A stretch of DNA of 64,000 nucleotides. It comes from Mesorhizobium sp. B2-3-12 (GTDB lineage: Bacteria > Pseudomonadota > Alphaproteobacteria > Rhizobiales > Rhizobiaceae). The DNA lies in NCBI RefSeq assembly GCF_006442205.1, contig NZ_VFVR01000010.1:1-64000 (forward strand), read 5' to 3'. The notes below the pieces were generated by a model. That model was not told the origin of the DNA. It saw only the letters and a program-made list of their open reading frames with translations, and made no database searches. The translations under genes and the position numbers were made by a program. Of this stretch, positions 62,995 to 64,000 are shown piece after piece. Numbering within the stretch: the stretch's first letter is position 1; every line of letters starts with the position of its first letter.

Positions 62995-64000
62995 TCACGC
63001 CGTCTTCTGTGCCACCAGTCCCAACTCTTCCACCATCGCCTGACGCATCAGGAATTTCTGCGGCTTGCCGGTCACCGTCATCGGCAACTCGGTGCGGAAG
63101 CGGATGTGGCGCGGTATCTTGTAATGGGCGATCTGGCCGGCGCAGAAGGCCTTGATCTCCTGTTCGGTGGCGACCTGGCCGGGCTTCAGCACGATCCAGG
63201 CGCACAACTCCTCACCATATTTGGCGTCGGGAATGCCGAAGACCTGCACTTCCCGAACCTTGGAGTGGCGGTAGAGGAATTCCTCGACCTCCTTGGGATA
63301 GACGTTCTCGCCGCCGCGAATGACCATGTCCTTGACGCGGCCGACAATGTTGCAATAGCCCTCGGCGTCGATGGTGGCGAGGTCGCCGGTGTGCATCCAG
63401 CCGTCGGTGTCGATTGCCTCACGGGTCTTTTCGTCGTCGTCCCAATAGCCCTTCATCACCGAATAGCCGCGCGTGCAAAGCTCACCCGGCTCGCCGACGG
63501 CAACGGTGGCGCCCTCGGCGTCGACCGCCTTGACCTCGACATGCGGATGGATGCGCCCAACGGTCGAGACGCGCTTTTCCAGCGGATCGTCGGTGCTGCT
63601 CTGGAACGAGACCGGGCTGGTCTCGGTCATGCCATAGGCGATGGTCACCTCCGACATATGCATCAGCGACACCACCTTCTTCATCACCTCGATCGGGCAT
63701 GGCGAGCCGGCCATGATGCCGGTGCGCAGGCTGGAGAGATCGAAGGTCGGGAAATCCGGATGTTCGAGCATGCCGACGAACATGGTCGGCACGCCGTAGA
63801 GGCCCGTGCAGCGCTCCTGCGCGACCGCCTTCAGCGTCAGGCCGGGATCAAAACCCTCGCAGGGGAAAACCATCGTCGCGCCCTTCGACACACAGCCCAT
63901 CGTGCCCATCGACATGCCGAAGCAGTGATAGAGCGGCACCGGGATGCAGAGCCGGTCGTCGACGGTGAGTTTTATCGCCGAGGTGACGAAATTGCCGTTG
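62995..64000 (-). CDS. AMP-forming acyl-CoA synthetase, C-terminal part (N-terminus outside window)
   Basis: The minus frame is open from the right edge to a stop at 62995 (335 codons). It shows IPVPLYHCFGMSMGT, YGMTETSPVSF, GWMHTGDLATIDAEGY, GRVKDMVIRGGENVYPKEVE and the catalytic lysine motif TVTGKPQKFLMR, all of the acyl-CoA synthetase (FadD/medium-chain ligase) type. It activates a fatty or aromatic acid to its CoA thioester. About 200 N-terminal residues, including the P-loop, are missing. Confidence 0.93.
   Translation of the reverse strand, partial: NGNFVTSAIKLTVDDRLCIPVPLYHCFGMSMGTMGCVSKGATMVFPCEGFDPGLTLKAVAQERCTGLYGVPTMFVGMLEHPDFPTFDLSSLRTGIMAGSPCPIEVMKKVVSLMHMSEVTIAYGMTETSPVSFQSSTDDPLEKRVSTVGRIHPHVEVKAVDAEGATVAVGEPGELCTRGYSVMKGYWDDDEKTREAIDTDGWMHTGDLATIDAEGYCNIVGRVKDMVIRGGENVYPKEVEEFLYRHSKVREVQVFGIPDAKYGEELCAWIVLKPGQVATEQEIKAFCAGQIAHYKIPRHIRFRTELPMTVTGKPQKFLMRQAMVEELGLVAQKTA

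Overview
The window looks like chromosomal DNA of a Mesorhizobium-type alphaproteobacterium (Phyllobacteriaceae/Rhizobiales). The evidence is GC-rich coding DNA, the density of solute-binding-protein-dependent ABC importers for sugars and amino acids, long chains of genes overlapping by ATGA, the guaA/rsmB/katG/oxyR housekeeping content, and a dispersed palindromic repeat (three copies) of a kind I associate with this genus. The genus assignment is inference.

Layout. 1-1583 (-): N-terminal half of a large VCBS-repeat surface/adhesin-like protein that runs off the left edge. 2043-10440: a sugar-acid type catabolic module, with an RspB-like zinc dehydrogenase (+), a minus-strand operon (glucarate-dehydratase-like enolase, then binding protein, ATPase, two permeases and a frameshifted cyclase-family hydrolase), and a divergent GntR/FCD regulator facing a perfect 22-bp palindrome. 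10441-11058: a dispersed repeat and a decayed efflux-adaptor remnant.

11059-22710: a block that appears to be one LacI-type regulon. It holds an SDR/MBL-lactonase/HIBADH/MmgE-PrpD operon, the LacI regulator, a small unknown protein plus a second MBL enzyme, a second SDR, and a one-permease sugar ABC importer. Five closely related operator-like 14-mers (TGNTACCGSTANCA type) sit at its promoters. 22758-27992: a branched-chain-amino-acid-type ABC importer with a fused permease-ATPase, and its binding protein on the other strand. 28230-35425: a third MBL hydrolase, a LysR regulator, and a five-gene operon (HIBADH, MmgE/PrpD, carboxymuconolactone-decarboxylase family, ALDH, SDR) that partly duplicates the LacI-linked pathway. 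35493-42257 (-): another sugar ABC importer in which one permease is fused to a C-terminal six-bladed beta-propeller (SMP-30/strictosidine-synthase-like) and is followed by a second, degenerate propeller gene.

42258-45774: a gene-poor scar with two frameshifted genes (ParB-like and DUF433-type), lying against the 3' end of guaA, a known target of integrating elements. 45775-50523 (-): core genes guaA, MTA/SAH nucleosidase, PaaI thioesterase, tspO and rsmB. 50846-54881: aqpZ, then katG and oxyR divergently arranged. 54901-60574: an amino-acid ABC importer with a 2-oxoglutarate/Fe(II) dioxygenase, a divergent nucleoside hydrolase and a TetR regulator. 60592-64000: a methyltransferase, a BTAD-regulator/alpha-beta-hydrolase fusion, and the C-terminal part of an AMP-forming acyl-CoA synthetase running off the right edge.

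How it works together: about two thirds of the window is devoted to finding, importing and oxidising small organic acids, lactones or sugars. Four unrelated regulators (GntR, LacI, LysR, TetR) each sit beside an importer or oxidative operon. The most unusual items are the permease-propeller fusion importer and the LacI-linked lactonase/dehydratase regulon with its parallel LysR-linked copy. The true substrates cannot be read from sequence.
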